A stretch of 64,000 bases of DNA, from assembly GCA_948567375.1 (NCBI GenBank), contig OX419762.1:56215034-56279033 (forward strand). The letters are read 5' to 3'. The notes beneath the pieces were generated by a model. It saw only the letters and a program-made list of their open reading frames with translations, did no database searches and was not told the origin of the DNA. Of this stretch, positions 1-13,075 are shown one piece after another. Each line of letters starts with the position of its first letter. Position 1 is the stretch's first letter. The stretch is from Lunularia cruciata. Taxonomy: Eukaryota; Streptophyta; Marchantiopsida; Lunulariales; Lunulariaceae. Position numbers and translations under genes: made by a program.

Positions 1-660
1 ATTACAAGAATAGAAAAAAATTCATCTTACAATGCCTACAAAAAAATTTCAATGTAGTACAAAACAAAGCCATAGAGCAATGTGCCAATACAAAGAACAA
101 ATCAAGGCATGAGACAAAGAGGTGATGATTCTTAGAGCAAGACTGGAGGCTATCAACTGTAAGGCAGCTACAACAAAGGCCCAATACAAGAAATTGAAGG
201 AGCTTATTGACCTTTTTACTTAGGAACTCACAATGATCTTGAACAATCATAAGACAAAGAAGAGGAAATAAAAATGAAGGTATGAGATGACCTAAGTGCA
301 AAACTCCAATGAGAACAAGAAAACTTGAGGAATGAGTGTATAGGGCTTTTGATGACCTAGGACACATGGCACTGTAATTTTAGGGCCAATTGGAATAAAT
401 TGCCAACAAGATGATGCAACAAAAAAGATCAAGGATTCTAGGACAAAGGTCAAGGCTTTCCAAAGGAAGGTCTATACAAATGATGAACTGACAGTCCTAT
501 CCTCAAAGTTGCAAGGTCATACAAAATCCAAGTTCAAGAAGGCACAAATTGGCTTCATAAACAAGGTTGCAAGTTATACAAAGAAGCTCATAAAGCTCAT
601 TCAAATCTGCAAAGGCTTGGCTAGTTTGTCACAAGCACCACCAAATCATCTTGTAGACAA
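1..660 (+). pseudogene. Decayed Lys/Glu-rich coding-like stretch
   Basis: The + strand is rich in AAG, GAA, CAA and AAA triplets in short open runs broken by stops, and would encode Lys/Glu/Gln-rich, coiled-coil-like peptide. The style matches the stretch at 5075-5990. No family motif is visible and the left edge is outside the window. The long open frame on the opposite strand here is best explained as a shadow of this composition. It may be the internal region of an old gag-only or non-autonomous LTR element; this is inference only. Confidence 0.3.
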
Positions 661-2500
661 GTGATGATCCCAACAATGTCAAACAAAACAAGCCATGGAA
701 AACTTCATGAAGAAAAACTTAGACTCATCTTGTAGTTGTAGGCAAGAGACTTTATACTTGTAAATATTTTGTAGAACATATATGACCTACATGACACCTA
801 AGATCCAACACAATATCAATCAAGCAAGAATTTGAGGCGGCTTTTCCTCATGGACTTAAGGACTACATTAGATTAGGATAAGATTAAGATAAGAATAGTG
901 AGGACCAGATGTAATTAGAAGATCTCTAGCACTTTGTAGCTGTTGGATCTCTTTGGCGGCTATGTAGGAACTTCTATTGGGCTTTGACCCAATGTTTATT
1001 TTATTCATTTGATGCATCTTTTCATTACAGTAAATAATTCTTATATCATTAGGACTATCAAGTTAGTATATGTATATGTATGTGTCTGCTCTTTGTATGA
1101 ATTTTTGCATAATTAGTCACTTAGTCATGAGTATTCTTGGCATAGGAGCATAAAAACTAGAGTGAAGGAATTATTCTTGTGGAATTGGAGGGTGGACCTC
1201 TAGGTGCTCTTCATAGGTCAGGAATGGTATCATAATGGAATATTATAGGCTTAGGTAAAGGATTGTATTCTAAGGAGGGTGGACCACTATATTACAATTG
1301 TAGATGATAGAGAGATAGGACTTTTGGGAGATCTGACTCCAATTTAGTTTGCATCTTCCATCCTACTACTTGAAAGACACCCTAAGCACTTCTGATCTTG
1401 TACGACCCAAAATTTGTAAAGGTGGTGCAGATGATAGATAGTGGGACTATCATGCTGAAAGTAGTCAGAAATTTGGTTGGGCTAATTGGAGGATAAGGAA
1501 TCCCAAGGCAAAGTGACCTTTATTATGGATGATCCATCTCCTTCAAGAGTCCTTTGGATTATAATTGCACTAAATGTGATTTGTAGTTGTTGATGTAGTA
1601 CACCCATAGGAGTGATACTTCCTTCTTTTGGGAATGAGTTCACCTTAGAGGTAAAATAAAAAAACAATGGATTGTCATAATTGTGACATCTTTGCTTCTT
1701 GTTTTGTCATATTCAACTTGTATACTTGTGTGATTGACCAGTTTTTACCTTGATATCACTAATTTGAACTACACCATCTTGCTACACTCCCATAGTAAAC
1801 AAAATCTCACTATATTACAACAATATGTGTGAGGCTATTACTCATTAGAACAATGACAAGATATAGATACAACATAATTTAAAAGGCCCAATTATTGTAC
1901 TACATTTATTTTCATTATATAGTATTTTATTAATAGTATAAATTTTATTTTTCCATAAATATATTTTTTATAAAAAATATTTATTTATAAATTTATGCAT
2001 AATATATCTGGCTTATTTTTATTGTCATGTGTATATAGATCACATGTAAATACTAAGCTAATACTTACTGAATATTATTTCTTCTATGCAACATAAATCA
2101 ATGGTTTTATGAGTTTCTTAAATTTGTATAAATTTTATTTATTTAATATTAAAAAAATTCAGTTTTTAATTCATTAAAATATAATTTCTATTTATTTAGA
2201 TGATAAGACGAGAAAGAACTATTTGTAGTAGCTATTATTCATGCTTAAGAATTAATTTTGATACTATATTCTTAGATTTCTTGCTAGTTATCTAAGTTAT
2301 GTTATTTCACAAAGATAAAATTTATTTATTTATGTTATTTATTTTCCATTTTTTATTTTTATATAGAATTGGTAGTTGGATGATATCTTGATATCAAATT
2401 TATCAATAAAATTAAATAATTAGTATCTGAGGAACATAAAATCAATCACAAAAGCTTTTGATTCCTTTTATCATGACCAAAGTTAAAGTCTAGCATGCTA
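661..2500. other. AT-rich intergenic sequence
   Basis: No open frame above about 60 codons and no recognisable protein motif. The part at 800-1450 is mixed sequence that could be an LTR or leader of the element to its left, but no matching partner was found in the window. 1860-2450 is very AT-rich. Confidence 0.5.
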
Positions 2501-2578
2501 ACAAAGAGGAACAACTTGAGTGGAATACATGTTTGAACACTCACCTTTGGAGCAGAAGGCAACTATAAAGGTAAAAGA

Positions 2579-2854
2579 ATGAGTGCAAAAGAGGAAAGGC
2601 ATATTGACAAAATGAACCCAGAAAGGGTAAGTCAAAGGAAGGTCCACACCAATAGAACACAAGCCCAGAGACCTTCTTTGTTGCCAACCTTTGGCCCAAA
2701 AAAATTTGCCTTGGAAGGCCTTTGGCCCCAAAGGAAGTACAATGGTTTGAATGTTTTGTCACATGGAAAAGTAACTGCAATTGAGAACCATTGTAACCCA
2801 CTAAAGCATCTACATGTGCGGATTGAGACTACCCAACCACATTTCATTCATTGA
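2579..2854 (+). other. Unrecognised short ORF
   Basis: A 91-codon frame from an ATG at 2579, unlike any family I recognise. Three overlapping frames on the other strand are also open, so this is a stop-poor patch more than a proven gene. The predicted peptide is basic and Pro-rich, with no signal peptide or membrane helix. It could be a chance frame. Confidence 0.12.
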
Positions 2855-3027
2855 ATATGAGTAACAAATAAGCTAAGGATATAAAATCAAGTCCATAGTG
2901 TGCAGTCCTTCACTTTATGCAAATCAAAGTCAGGTATGAGCCCAAAGTAGTTGATAGTTTCTTCCACCTTCAACGTCAAACTTCACATGCATTCGTGGTA
3001 GAAATTTCTCTTTGATTTTGTCCAAAG

Positions 3028-3030
<3 letters not shown>

Positions 3031-3094
<64 letters not shown>
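3031..3094. repeat. (GA)n microsatellite
   Basis: About 64 bases of nearly pure GA dinucleotide repeat, with one AA interruption near 3079. Confidence 0.95.
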
Positions 3095-3095
<1 letters not shown>

Positions 3096-3225
3096 TGACT
3101 TAGTGATCATACAAAGGCAGCACAAGTGCATGCTTGAGGTAATACTTAAATCACCAATGGTGAATAAGTAGGCCTTGCATAGGCTTTGTAGCAAGAAATT
3201 GCACTTCTTGCTATGGAACTAACAC

Positions 3226-4300
3226 TTGACCTATCCATTAATTATCCATGAGATTATGGAGAATAGGGATCTTGGGATAGGGAATTTGAAGGGTAACCTA
3301 TTTGCATGGACCAAGGAGCATTGGAAGGATGTACTTGACCCAAAAACCTCCACAAAAGGGACAATAACCTTAGAGACCCAATGGTATCAACCTGATAAGA
3401 ACTTAGAGAAGGTGTTAAGACCCCCTTCAAGAAGCTAGAGACTAACAACAAGTGGAGTGTGGCCAACTATATGGACCCTGCTTGAAGGACCATTGTCAAA
3501 GCGGTCATGAAGATCTTCAAGTCAAAGCAAATAACATACCTTAACAACAATCAGGTGACCTCCTTCCAAGTTATGTATGATGTATAGTCGGTGAATTGTG
3601 CACATAAGTTATAAAGATTGACCAAGGATATGTGCGGGGATATGAACAAGGATGGAGCAATAAACCCATCTTTCTCCATCTATACTGCATTGTTATAAGA
3701 GAATGAACCTCCTTACCAAGGAAGAGAGGTAGAAATTCTCTCCACGTGAAAGTGTATTTTGCATTGCAATCAAAGGTGAAGGTGATGAACCAAAAGTACA
3801 AAGTAGCAAATAAAAAATATACAAGCATAAGTAAATTTTTACCTGTAGAAGAAGCAACAAACACCCTTGGATATGCAAAGAAGGTGAAGAGAGTAGCACT
3901 TGTGAGGCCAAAGGTGCAAGCCAAGAAGGTAAGGAAGAACTTGTATGTGGTGAATGAGTCTTTGGAGGAGGAAGCCAAAGACATAGAGAGTGAAGGAAAG
4001 CAAGAAGTGGAGAACTCCCTCACACTTGGAGAATTGTCTTTAAAGGGAAAGACAACACACCCTATTAAGATGGCCACTCTTGCACACCAAAAGGAGAATA
4101 GATGGCAAAGAAGGAGAAGATTGTCAAAGGAGAGAAGGATCAAGAAGATCCCCATCCCAAAGAGGAGATTCACACCAAAGATGATTTAGAAGCAAGACAT
4201 TTGGGCATAAAGTGCAAAGGGGAGGAAGGAGGGCCCATGCAAGAAGGAATACTTATGTACAAGACAAAGCATGGAAGGACAAAGTGCAAGTAACCACAAA
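3226..4300 (+). pseudogene. Decayed internal (gag-like) region next to repeat D1
   Basis: Three open stretches on the + strand lie in a line: 3226-3438, 3746-4189 and 4102-4293. They are separated by stops and frame changes. The peptides are Lys-rich and hydrophilic, with a Trp-containing start (residues WTKEHWKDV) and a basic C-terminal part, as seen in gag-type proteins of plant LTR elements. No zinc knuckle or protease motif is visible. The segment ends directly before a TGTAACACC terminus at 4312, as an internal region would end before its 3' LTR. The assignment to gag is inference. Confidence 0.35.
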
Positions 4301-4311
4301 GTGGGGAGTAA

Positions 4312-5050
4312 TGTAACACCAAGAGCTAGCCATATGATCTAGTTGTGAAATTTGGTTTGGTAGCATCTAGAATGATGTTATACATGATGGTCAAAATAGA
4401 TCAGATAGAAGTATCACCAAAAGAGTACTTATACTAATAGATCAGAAATCAAAATAGACTTGAGAACCTTTGAACCAATAGCTAAACATATGATTTAAAG
4501 GTGAGAATTGGTTTGGTAACATCTGGAAGGATAGACTAAACAGATCAGAAAGAGGTATCACCAAAAGGGGACTTCTACTAATAGAGTAAGAACCAAAAGA
4601 TGCCTGAAATCTTTGAAGGCAATTTTGGAGGCCTAAACAGATGAATTAGGCCTCAAAAATGTACAAAATTCCCCCCCCCCCTCTCCAACGAAGGAGAGGC
4701 TTGCCTTCCCTCCCCACTGCTTTGTCTCATCAGGAGCTTTCCAATGGTACCTTACTCATGTGATTCTGAGATTCCTACAAGAAGATTTCCTAAAAGATTC
4801 CTTCAAGTCAAAGCTTGTTTAACCAACCAGATAGGACCTAGACCAGACATGTCACCCATCCAAGTAAGTAATCCAAGGGTGGAGCTTGATGACATGTCAC
4901 CTATCTGTGTGCTTAATCCTATAGTGGAGCTTCCTTGGAGGAGATCTTCTTTGTCTATATAATTAAGAGAAGGTGCTCCTTTGGGCCATCAAATGTTTGA
5001 GTGTGTAATCTGTGTTTTCTCTCTTCTCTTGTCCTCGGAGTATTACAAGT
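4312..5050 (+). repeat. LTR-like repeat D1
   Basis: Begins with TGTAACACC and is clearly similar to 12487-13075 (D2) in the same orientation. Shared blocks include the first 60 bases, a run around GAGCTTTCCAATRGTACC, ACCAACCAGATAGGAC, and a TATA-like CTATATAAT at about 4955. D1 carries a tandem duplication of roughly 155 bases (about 4318-4478 and 4479-4640) that D2 lacks, and an 11-base C run at 4671-4681. With D2 it could bound one element of about 8.7 kb, or each could be a solo LTR. Confidence 0.6.
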
Positions 5051-5074
5051 AAGGTACTTGAGGAAGAAGGTCCA

Positions 5075-5990
5075 ATACTTGCATGCAAAGAACCAATTGA
5101 TATTGAGGAAGAAGAAGGACAACCTTTGGAGGAGATAAAGAAGATGTAGGACAAAGAGCTTGCACCAAAGCAATTTCATCTTAATGACCCCACTCTGACA
5201 CTTATCAATTTGGTAGGACTAGTTCTGGAGTTGATGAAGAAGCTCTTACACATGTACCAAGAATGTAGCAATGAGGTGACCAATTGCACCTCCTTGGTGA
5301 GATTCCTTCACAAGAATCCAATTAGAACAAAGCACAAGGGGAGGATGAAAAAGGAGAAATTGCAAGAGTAAGGGACTCTTAAAAGGAAGAAGGTAAAAAA
5401 GTAAACGACTTATTGCATGAGAATTTTAAAGTCATCATGAAAAATGCTTCATTTCATATATGAGGATGAAATTTGGAAGCTATAGAGAGAGATGAGGGAC
5501 CTCTAGCTTGAGAAAAATCAAAAGCAATCAAGAGTTTGAAAGATAACTTTGAGCTCAAGACAAAGAAGTAACTAGCATCCAAACTGAGTTGGATGCAACT
5601 AGTGTGACTATGGTAGCAATGGTAGTATAGCAGAATGAAGACCACTTGAAATTGAGCCTTTACTTCAAGAACCTACAAGACAAATTGAAGAAGAAGGAGA
5701 AGGAGAAGGAGGTTGATCAAGGCCAAATGAGGGAGGAGTTACTAGCCAAAGTACACATAGTTTGTACTGGACTTGAAGAGGAGAAGATGAAGATCCTCCA
5801 ATGAATAGAGGAGGCAAGAGATCAATTGGTGAGCCTCAAAAAGAAGACAATCCAAGTAAAGACATACCAAACCAAGCTCTATGAATAGAAGCTCTATATC
5901 AAGTCTTTGGAGGCTAAAGTCTACTTAAACAAGCAATTGGAGAAATTAACTATTTGCTTGAAGGAGTAGTGTAAAAGATTGAGACCAAGG
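5075..5990 (+). pseudogene. Decayed coiled-coil-like ORF downstream of D1
   Basis: Long runs of Lys/Glu/Leu codons on the + strand, interrupted by many stops, among them TAG and TGA where CAG, CAA, CGA or TGG codons would fit. Reconstructed pieces look like an extended coiled coil. No enzymatic motif is seen. It resembles 1-660 in composition and may be the same class of gag-like or non-autonomous element ORF. It lies just after the D1 repeat, where a 5' LTR would precede coding sequence. Confidence 0.35.
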
Positions 5991-6114
5991 AGAGCAATAA
6001 GAGAATGGAAGACCAGAGTGGGAGATCACGTCGGGAGACTTGAATAAAGGAAACTTCAAATGCCTAGCATGAGCTTGGGCTTTGGTATTTATAGGGAATA
6101 TAGAAGGCTCTTGA

Positions 6115-6315
6115 GAAGCTGCCTTCTTGGAGTGCAGCTAAGTTAACCGGGAAATTTCTCAAGAAGTTTACTTCTAGAAGTTGCCTACTTGGCGTGTAAG
6201 CTAAGCTAGTTAGAAGTTTCCTTCTAGAAGCTACTTACTTGGGATGCAAGCTAAGCTAGTTGGGAAGCTTCCCAAGAAGCTTCCTCCTAGAAGTCACCAC
6301 TTGGTATGTATGTTA
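6115..6315. repeat. Short tandem repeat, about 50-63 bp unit
   Basis: At least three full units and a partial fourth, each starting GAAGYTNCCTWCTTGG, followed by a GCAAGCTAAGCTAGTT block and an AAGCTTCCCAAGAAG block. Unit length varies because the last block is missing in the second unit. Confidence 0.75.
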
Positions 6316-6319
6316 CCCA

Positions 6320-7300
6320 ATACTTGGAAGATACCAAGTAATTTCCTAGATACCTCTAGAATAATCTAGGCTAATTTGGCCTATTTGCTACTTTTTTAAC
6401 CTTGATTAACTCATTGGTAAACTCCATATTGTTACAAGTAGACAAACATGAAATTTTCATAGTCAATAGACATCTTCTCCCAATTCACAAATAACAAGAG
6501 GAAAGTGGATACGTGATTAGAATCTTGAAGAGCAAAGGTAAGTCTTTGTGATATGATTGCAAAAGATCTTCATAATCAAGGAACTTTAAGTTGTAGGCCA
6601 AATGTAGCTAAAGGTTGAGTAAGTTCAAAAATTCTAAGTGTAACACATCTTTGGTGTGGAACATACCCTTAGCATGGACCACCTTCATAGGAGTAGAAAC
6701 TCTCTTGTAGCCAAAGAACTTTGGGATCATAAGCCCAAAGGTGCACATTGTTACAAGGGAAGATCTAACACCTTCCCTACCATACAAAAGATACTTAATT
6801 AACCCACATTAAAATAAGATCAAGTAGGTAGTTAGGATTAGATTTGTACAATGTAGATGCAATATTAGATTTTTGGGAAACTCCAACCATCAGATCATTT
6901 TGGGGTGGAGCTAAAGAATGTATAGAGCTTTTGCCCAATATATTTAAAGTTCAATTTTTGGTAATGGAGGAAATTAAGAAAGGACCTTCTAAACCCTCTA
7001 TCTCTTTTTGTCTAAACACTGAGTATTGATTGGATGATTTTATTGAGTAAGTGGTGAGGAACCTCAAAGTATAAACATAGGCGGCTGAGTGTAGGAAGAA
7101 ACTTTCACATGCCAAGGGTATTTGATCCTTGGGGTTTCAAAGAAGCAAGGCAATGTATGGAAGGGTTTTGTGTAACCTAGAGCATTGAAAGTAACATGGA
7201 AACAAAAAGCAAGGTAATCAAGTGATACAAAGACTCCTTCAGAATTTTATCTTATGGGAAGTACAAAACCTTTGGAGTGGTAGCTTTGGCATGAAGTGAA
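6320..7300. other. Intergenic, nothing recognised
   Basis: Moderately AT-rich unique-looking sequence. The only open frame above 60 codons on the + strand (6844-7029) resembles no family I know. Confidence 0.4.
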
Positions 7301-7309
7301 CCATCATCT

Positions 7310-7690
7310 TCAAGAATAATTTGGAATAGATTTGTAATGAAAGTGATTTTTGTTTTCTCTTTTGCATAGTGCACTGCAAAGGGTGCCACTACACTCTTCT
7401 CTTCATAATTTGGAATATATTTGTAATGAAAATGATTTTTTTTTCCCTTTACATAGAGTGGCACGACACTCTTTTGGGAGTAGTTCTGCACAAGATGTTA
7501 AATAAAAAATAAATAATAACTGTAGCATTTGATACTTCTCTTCATAATTTGGAATATATTTGTAATAAAAGTTATTTTTTTTCCCTTTTACATAGTTCAG
7601 CATAACACTCTTTTGGGAGTAGTTTTGCACAAGAGGTTAAATAGGAAATAATAACAAACTATAGAATGTGATATTTCTCTTCAATTCTAG
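7310..7690. repeat. Tandem repeat, about 90-140 bp units
   Basis: Three copies anchored by TAATTTGGAATAKATTTGTAAT at about 7317, 7406 and 7546. The second and third share a longer unit (about 140 bp) that includes ACACTCTTTTGGGAGTAGTT. The overlapping minus-strand frames at 7252-7630 repeat the same peptide and are products of the repeat, not genes. Confidence 0.8.
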
Positions 7691-7699
7691 CTAATTTTG

Positions 7700-8330
7700 A
7701 ACCTTATACTTGAGGGAAAAATATATTAATATTTCTCTTACTATTAGTATGTTGACACTAGGCATGTACATGAGGAGATTTTGACAACTTCTTAGACAAG
7801 GAAATGATATAGAGAAAACATTGATTTTACTCCGATCCAAAGAGAGTGTCTTGAGGGTTTGAGATAGATAAATTGTATTATACAGAAAAGAAAAGCCCTT
7901 AAGGAAAAGGAAAACCTATCTGTAGATTAAATTTCCCTTACCAAAAGGTAAAGTACAAACCGGACTTCCTCACTTTAAAACATCTCGTACTTGGTGCTTC
8001 TTACCGCCTGTACCCCAAATGAAACAAGGAGAATCAAAAAGGTTCAGATTATCATTGTGGTCTCCTTGCAAAGCGTTACTCCCCGTTTATAGACTTATAG
8101 ACTGGTGGCTTCTCTACAGGAAACACATCTTAAGAAAATCCATATCCCTGTATTGCAATAGGTAGACCTCGTTTATATATTTTTATCGCTCAGGCATCTT
8201 TCTCTACGTTAAAATTTATCATGACAACGTTTTGTTGCATACGTACCTTGTTGGATACAAAGAGACTATATTAATACGATATGGGTGATGTTCATTCCGC
8301 TTCTTTACTACCTTGGTTTTCCACGTTTAA
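7700..8330. other. Intergenic, nothing recognised
   Basis: No motif or long frame. Sequence becomes less AT-rich towards 8 kb. Confidence 0.4.
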
Positions 8331-8910
8331 TCTCGGAAACTCAACGCTACCATGTTTTGCTCCGTCATTGGAGAAAGAAGAAGTAACAATATACATATAT
8401 GCTGGTAAAACCCCTTTCCGTGTATTGGAACAAGGAATGACACTTATATCGCCCAATGTCTTCCTTGAGGGTCATATACAGTTTTTCCTCTATATACACC
8501 TTGCCGTATGCAAGGGAGATATCTAATCCCAAACAGTTAATGCTCATTTCCATCCAAAAAATGAAGGATGGTGTCTTCCCATCCTTCATTTTTTCTACGC
8601 GGTCGCCCTTGTTTCTTCCCTACTTTTGTTTCCGAATATTAATAAAAGCCAATGCGAAGAGAAAGCTAAAGTATCCGTGTGTTATTGTTTTTGCCAAATT
8701 TGGTCATTGGAGAGAAGACATATTCCTCTATATACGCATTGGTGCCTGCAAGTGCGATCTTCCAAGTACGTAATGCTCATTTCCCTTCTTCCCTATTATT
8801 TTTTCTAAGTTTAATACAAGCAAATTGAAAGGGAAAGTTGATCTATCCATATTCTTTTTCTTCTGCCAAACGTGGTCTTATCATTGGAGAAAGGACATAT
8901 TTACAAAAAC
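8330..8910. repeat. Degenerate repeat block, copies 1-3
   Basis: A diverged unit recurs here and at 9960-10420. One landmark is a TCATTGG core (about 8367, 8703, 8881, and again at 10150). The other is TATAYRC...RAGRGAGAT...TAATGCTCATTTCC (about 8490 and 8732; weaker at about 10008 and 10289). Spacing between like landmarks is about 240-280 bases. The short frames at 8281-8808 fall inside this repeat and are not convincing genes. Confidence 0.5.
8552..8612 (+). mobile_element. E-family tail insertion (E5) with perfect hairpin
   Basis: 61 bases that interrupt a repeat unit: the sister unit near 8778 runs straight from CTCATTTCCC to TTCTTCCCTA. The inserted piece ends in TCTACGCGGTCGCCCTTG, matching the tail on the minus strand at 31.67 kb (TCTATGTGGTCGCCCTTG), and carries GTGTCTTCCCATCCTTC like the other E tails. 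Inside it are perfect 16-base inverted arms at 8556-8571 and 8579-8594 around a 7-base loop. Best read as a very short 5'-truncated copy of non-LTR family E. Confidence 0.55.
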
Positions 8911-9959
8911 CATGAACCCTATAGCGGCTTAAATGTGAGTACCAATATTTCTTAACACACAAGAAGTCACAAATGATGAATTTTAAGATAAGAATTAAGA
9001 ATAAAATTTCTATAAAAAATAAAAGAAGAACACAAGAATGTGCTAACATCTAAGTTTAACTATAGAGAAAAATATTTTTTTCCATATAATACAGATTCTG
9101 TTTAAAGTCCAAATTGTATTTAAGAAGTGATGTTTATGACTATGGTGTATATACCTCAACCTACATTGTTGATGCAAACTGCTGATGAGTATGTCAATAT
9201 CCTTCATTTATGAGCTGCAAATAAGGACATCAAAGAAGAAGTAACTCTAGAAGTAGAAGATTATATTAGGGAGTTTGAGTAGACGTTTGAGTAAACTGCT
9301 TTTTCAGGTGAGCATTTTTGTAAGATCCATAGTGCAAACCTTGGCAAGATCTAATGATGCTAAATGTTTATTTTTCTTATATGAATATTTCTATTTTGAT
9401 AGAGATCTGATTGAAACTCTATTTCTTACACAAAACTAGTCATGTTTGACCTACAGCACTAAACTTTGGTAAGTTCCATAGAAGTAATTTTGCACAAATA
9501 TGAAGGAGTTCTTCAATATAGGAATCTGCTGTTATTACATAATAAATATTACCTTATTTTTCTCAAATTATAAAGTAAAATGTAGATATTTGTACAATTA
9601 AAGAACCATATTTTATGATTTCTTTTCAAAAATAAAATCAATTCTTTTCTGTTAAAAATAGTACAGGAACTCAAATTGAGAAGGTTAAATAGTCATCAAA
9701 GTAGTCTATATTGGGATGTGCACTCGAAACTATATATTTGGAAAGATGATAAGTTCAAGATTTTGAATAGCTAGAAAGGCTAGAAGGTCTGCAAAATTAA
9801 GAAAGGTTTTTAGATGTTGATAATTTTCCGTGTTATAGTGAGTGGCTATTATAAAAAATGTATACTGAAAATCAATTTACTTGTAATTAGGAATTTATTA
9901 GAATAATGAAATTTTACTTGGAATAATACCTTTTACCACACTTATATAGGGATTCCTAT

Positions 9960-10420
9960 CTGCTAAGCTTCTTTCTTGATGTTCAGACATATTCTTACAT
10001 TTTTCTTGTATGTAAACCTTAGGAGGGAACTATTTAATCCCAAGTGTGTAATATTAATTTTCCTACTCCCTTAACAAAGATTTCAAAGATGACATGTAAA
10101 GGAAATGAAATGAGTATTTTTCATGTGTTCATATTGTCACATGTGACTCCGTCATTGGTAAATAATAGAAATCCTTATATAAATATATGGTAGAGGAATC
10201 CACATCCTCTATCGAGAGAAGTAACTATTCCACATAGAATTTTAGTGTCCACTATATTAAAATGTATATTTACAATAGTTTCTTCTTGTATATATCCTTT
10301 GGTACATGTAGGAGAGATATGCCATTCCATAAATGACATGTGCCTCTTACTTTTATGCCGTTACTATTCACCTGTATTTATGTTTAACCCAAGCAAATAA
10401 AATAAAATTTTACTACCATG
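9960..10420. repeat. Degenerate repeat block, copies 4-5
   Basis: Two more diverged units of the 8.33-8.91 kb repeat, including ACTCCGTCATTGG at about 10146. 8910-9960 between the blocks is AT-rich with no recognisable feature. Confidence 0.4.
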
Positions 10421-12486
10421 TAAGTAATATTACATTTCCCACATCAATGACCATAGTCATCTTGGTGAAATTGATCTTCCCATATTTTGTCTTGTATATC
10501 TACTTCATAACATAATAAGTCATGTTCTATCTATGATCCATATAGATAGGCATTTTCTTCCATGATTCTACATGCAATATTAATGTAGGCATAAACAAAA
10601 AAATTAATATAACTTGATAAGATATGTGTAAGATAATGATTTTTAAAGATAAAAACTCATAAATGTAATTTATTTACCATAGGTACATATTTCTTTATAA
10701 AGAGATCCAATATAGATCCAAATTAGAATTTATAATTTAGAATTGGTAGCTATACAATAGATCTATATTCAAATTTTAGTTTATACTCAATCAAAACCAC
10801 AATTAAGAGTTATTTTTTTAGTTTAAATTCAAGTAATTGGAACTTAAAATAGAAATTTGTATCCAAATAAAAACTACAACCCAAGTAAATCCTCAACTAT
10901 CACCTTAGTTTAGGGTACTAAATATTAATTGGAAATCATGCAATTTATGTACTTTAAAGTCCATGCAACGCATATTGCAATTTGAAAGAAAATCATTATT
11001 ATAGTTTACCATCCATATAGGACTCAAAAAAGGTAAACCAATGGAATTCAAAGGGAATTACAAATCCAAATCAAAATTGCAATGTATGACTCTATTTAAA
11101 ACAACAATGCTGCCAAGTCTCTATTCACTATCATCTATTGTATCTAGAATATTTTATGCTTTATATGGCTAGAGAAAAATTCATTTCTAATTATAACTAT
11201 TTTACTTGGAGTCATTATTATATAGTTTTGACATCTATGACTACTAAGGATTTCAAATTGAAAGACAATTTGAAAGCTTTATAATTATTTGTTGCACTTT
11301 AAAGATAGAAATACATAAGATAAAGTAATTTTTTACACACAATTGCAAGCTAAGATATCTTGTTATTGATTGTAGCCAAATCATACAATTTTTAATATCT
11401 TAAATTTAACTAAATATAATTTTCAAAAATGGTGAGAAATTCCAAAATTGAGTAGTCAATTGGCTTTAAATTACTTTATTGGTGTAGAAAAATCTGAATC
11501 CATCAATCCAAATTCTTTCTTGATTTATTTAGCAACATAGTAGTCAAGATAATTTTGAATTATTTTTCATGTCCTATAAAACTAAAAATATACAATGTAA
11601 GAACTAAGGATTTTGGCTTTTCTACAAGAAGTAGTGATAAATAAAATAAAATGTATGTATATAGGTTCTACTCAAAATATCTTTGATCTTGATATTCAGT
11701 TCAGATTCATATTTTATTGCAAGTTTGATTTGCTCCATTTTTGTCAAATATTAGTATTTATATAAAATAACGATAACAATATTGCATCTTTGTACTCATG
11801 GCATTGGAAATGTTAACTCAAGTATAAATGATTGCTCAAGTGCCTCCTTACCAAAATTTGATGTCTTTGTTATCAACATTATGTCAATTGGTATTATCAA
11901 AACATCAAATGCATGTTATCATGCAATTCATTCTCAATTAAAAGCCATTCTCTCCTACAATCAAATTTATCTCTAATCAAGGGAGAAATATCTTTTGTAC
12001 ATGAAGGTATCAAGTGAGTTGAAGAACTGGTGAGAGAATCATCTATGGCTACCTTGATAAAATTTAAAGAAATTTTCATGCAATCTAAAGTTACAATCAT
12101 ACAAAGAACTCACCTTGCAAATTTCTATGTGAATTTTATCCACAACCATCTCCTACATGGCTTAGCCTTGTAGTGATTCTTGATCTTTGTAGTATTAGAT
12201 TTCAAAGTCTCTAGTTTTTACACTTGAAACAAATACATTAATTTTAGCTGTCAAATAAGTTACCATTGAGTAGGTCTTTGTAAAACAAAATTTACGAGAT
12301 ATTATATTGAGTTCCAAATTATGGTTTAATTGCATTTCGAATTGTTTATGCATTAGAAAATTTTTCAAAATGGGTCAAAAACTTCTTATGTTGAATTCTT
12401 CACAAGATTGCATCATTATAACAAAGTACTACTAATCAGTTTGAAGCAATGAATAAGTTTAAAGATATCAATATGAATTACATATA
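10421..12486. other. AT-rich intergenic sequence
   Basis: Low-GC sequence with no frame beyond about 67 codons and no recognisable motif on either strand. Confidence 0.5.
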
Positions 12487-12733
12487 TGTAATACCAATAG
12501 CTAAACATATTATCTAAGGTGAAAAGTGGCTTGGTAACATCAAGAAGCATGTTATATATGATGGACTAAGTAGACCAGATAGAGGTATCACTAAAAGAGT
12601 ATTTCTACTAATATAGCAAAAGCCAAAAATAGCCTAAAAACTTCAGAGTTAATTCTGAAGTCCTAAACGGATGAATTAGATCTAAAAACTATATAAATTC
12701 TCCCTTGAGACTGGTAAAAGGCTGGCCTTCCCT

Positions 12734-12764
<31 letters not shown>

Positions 12765-13075
12765 CACATTCTCCCCCCTCTCTCCTCTCTTGTTTTTTCT
12801 TAACAAGAGCTTTCCAATAGTACCTCACCCATGCAATTTTGAGAAGATTTCCTAAAGATTCCCTCTGGTCAAAGTTTCTTTGACCAACCAGATAGGACTG
12901 TAACAAACATGTCACCCATGGATACTGACATGTCACCAATCCATGTATCTAATATGAGGGTTTTGAGAGAATACTCTTTGCTATATAATAAAGACAAGAT
13001 GATCCTTTGGGGCATCGGAATTTTGAGTGTGAAGCTCTATGGGGATTTCTCCTATCCTCAAAACATTAGAATATA
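12487..13075 (+). repeat. LTR-like repeat D2
   Basis: Second copy of the D repeat, starting TGTAATACCAATAGC. It keeps the GAGCTTTCCAATAGTACC block, ACCAACCAGATAGGACT, the ACATGTCACCCAT block, and a TATA-like CTATATAATA at 12981. It has one copy of the 155-base subrepeat duplicated in D1. A (CT)n microsatellite lies at about 12734-12763. If D1 and D2 are a pair, the internal region is 5051-12486, which holds no recognisable pol. Confidence 0.6.
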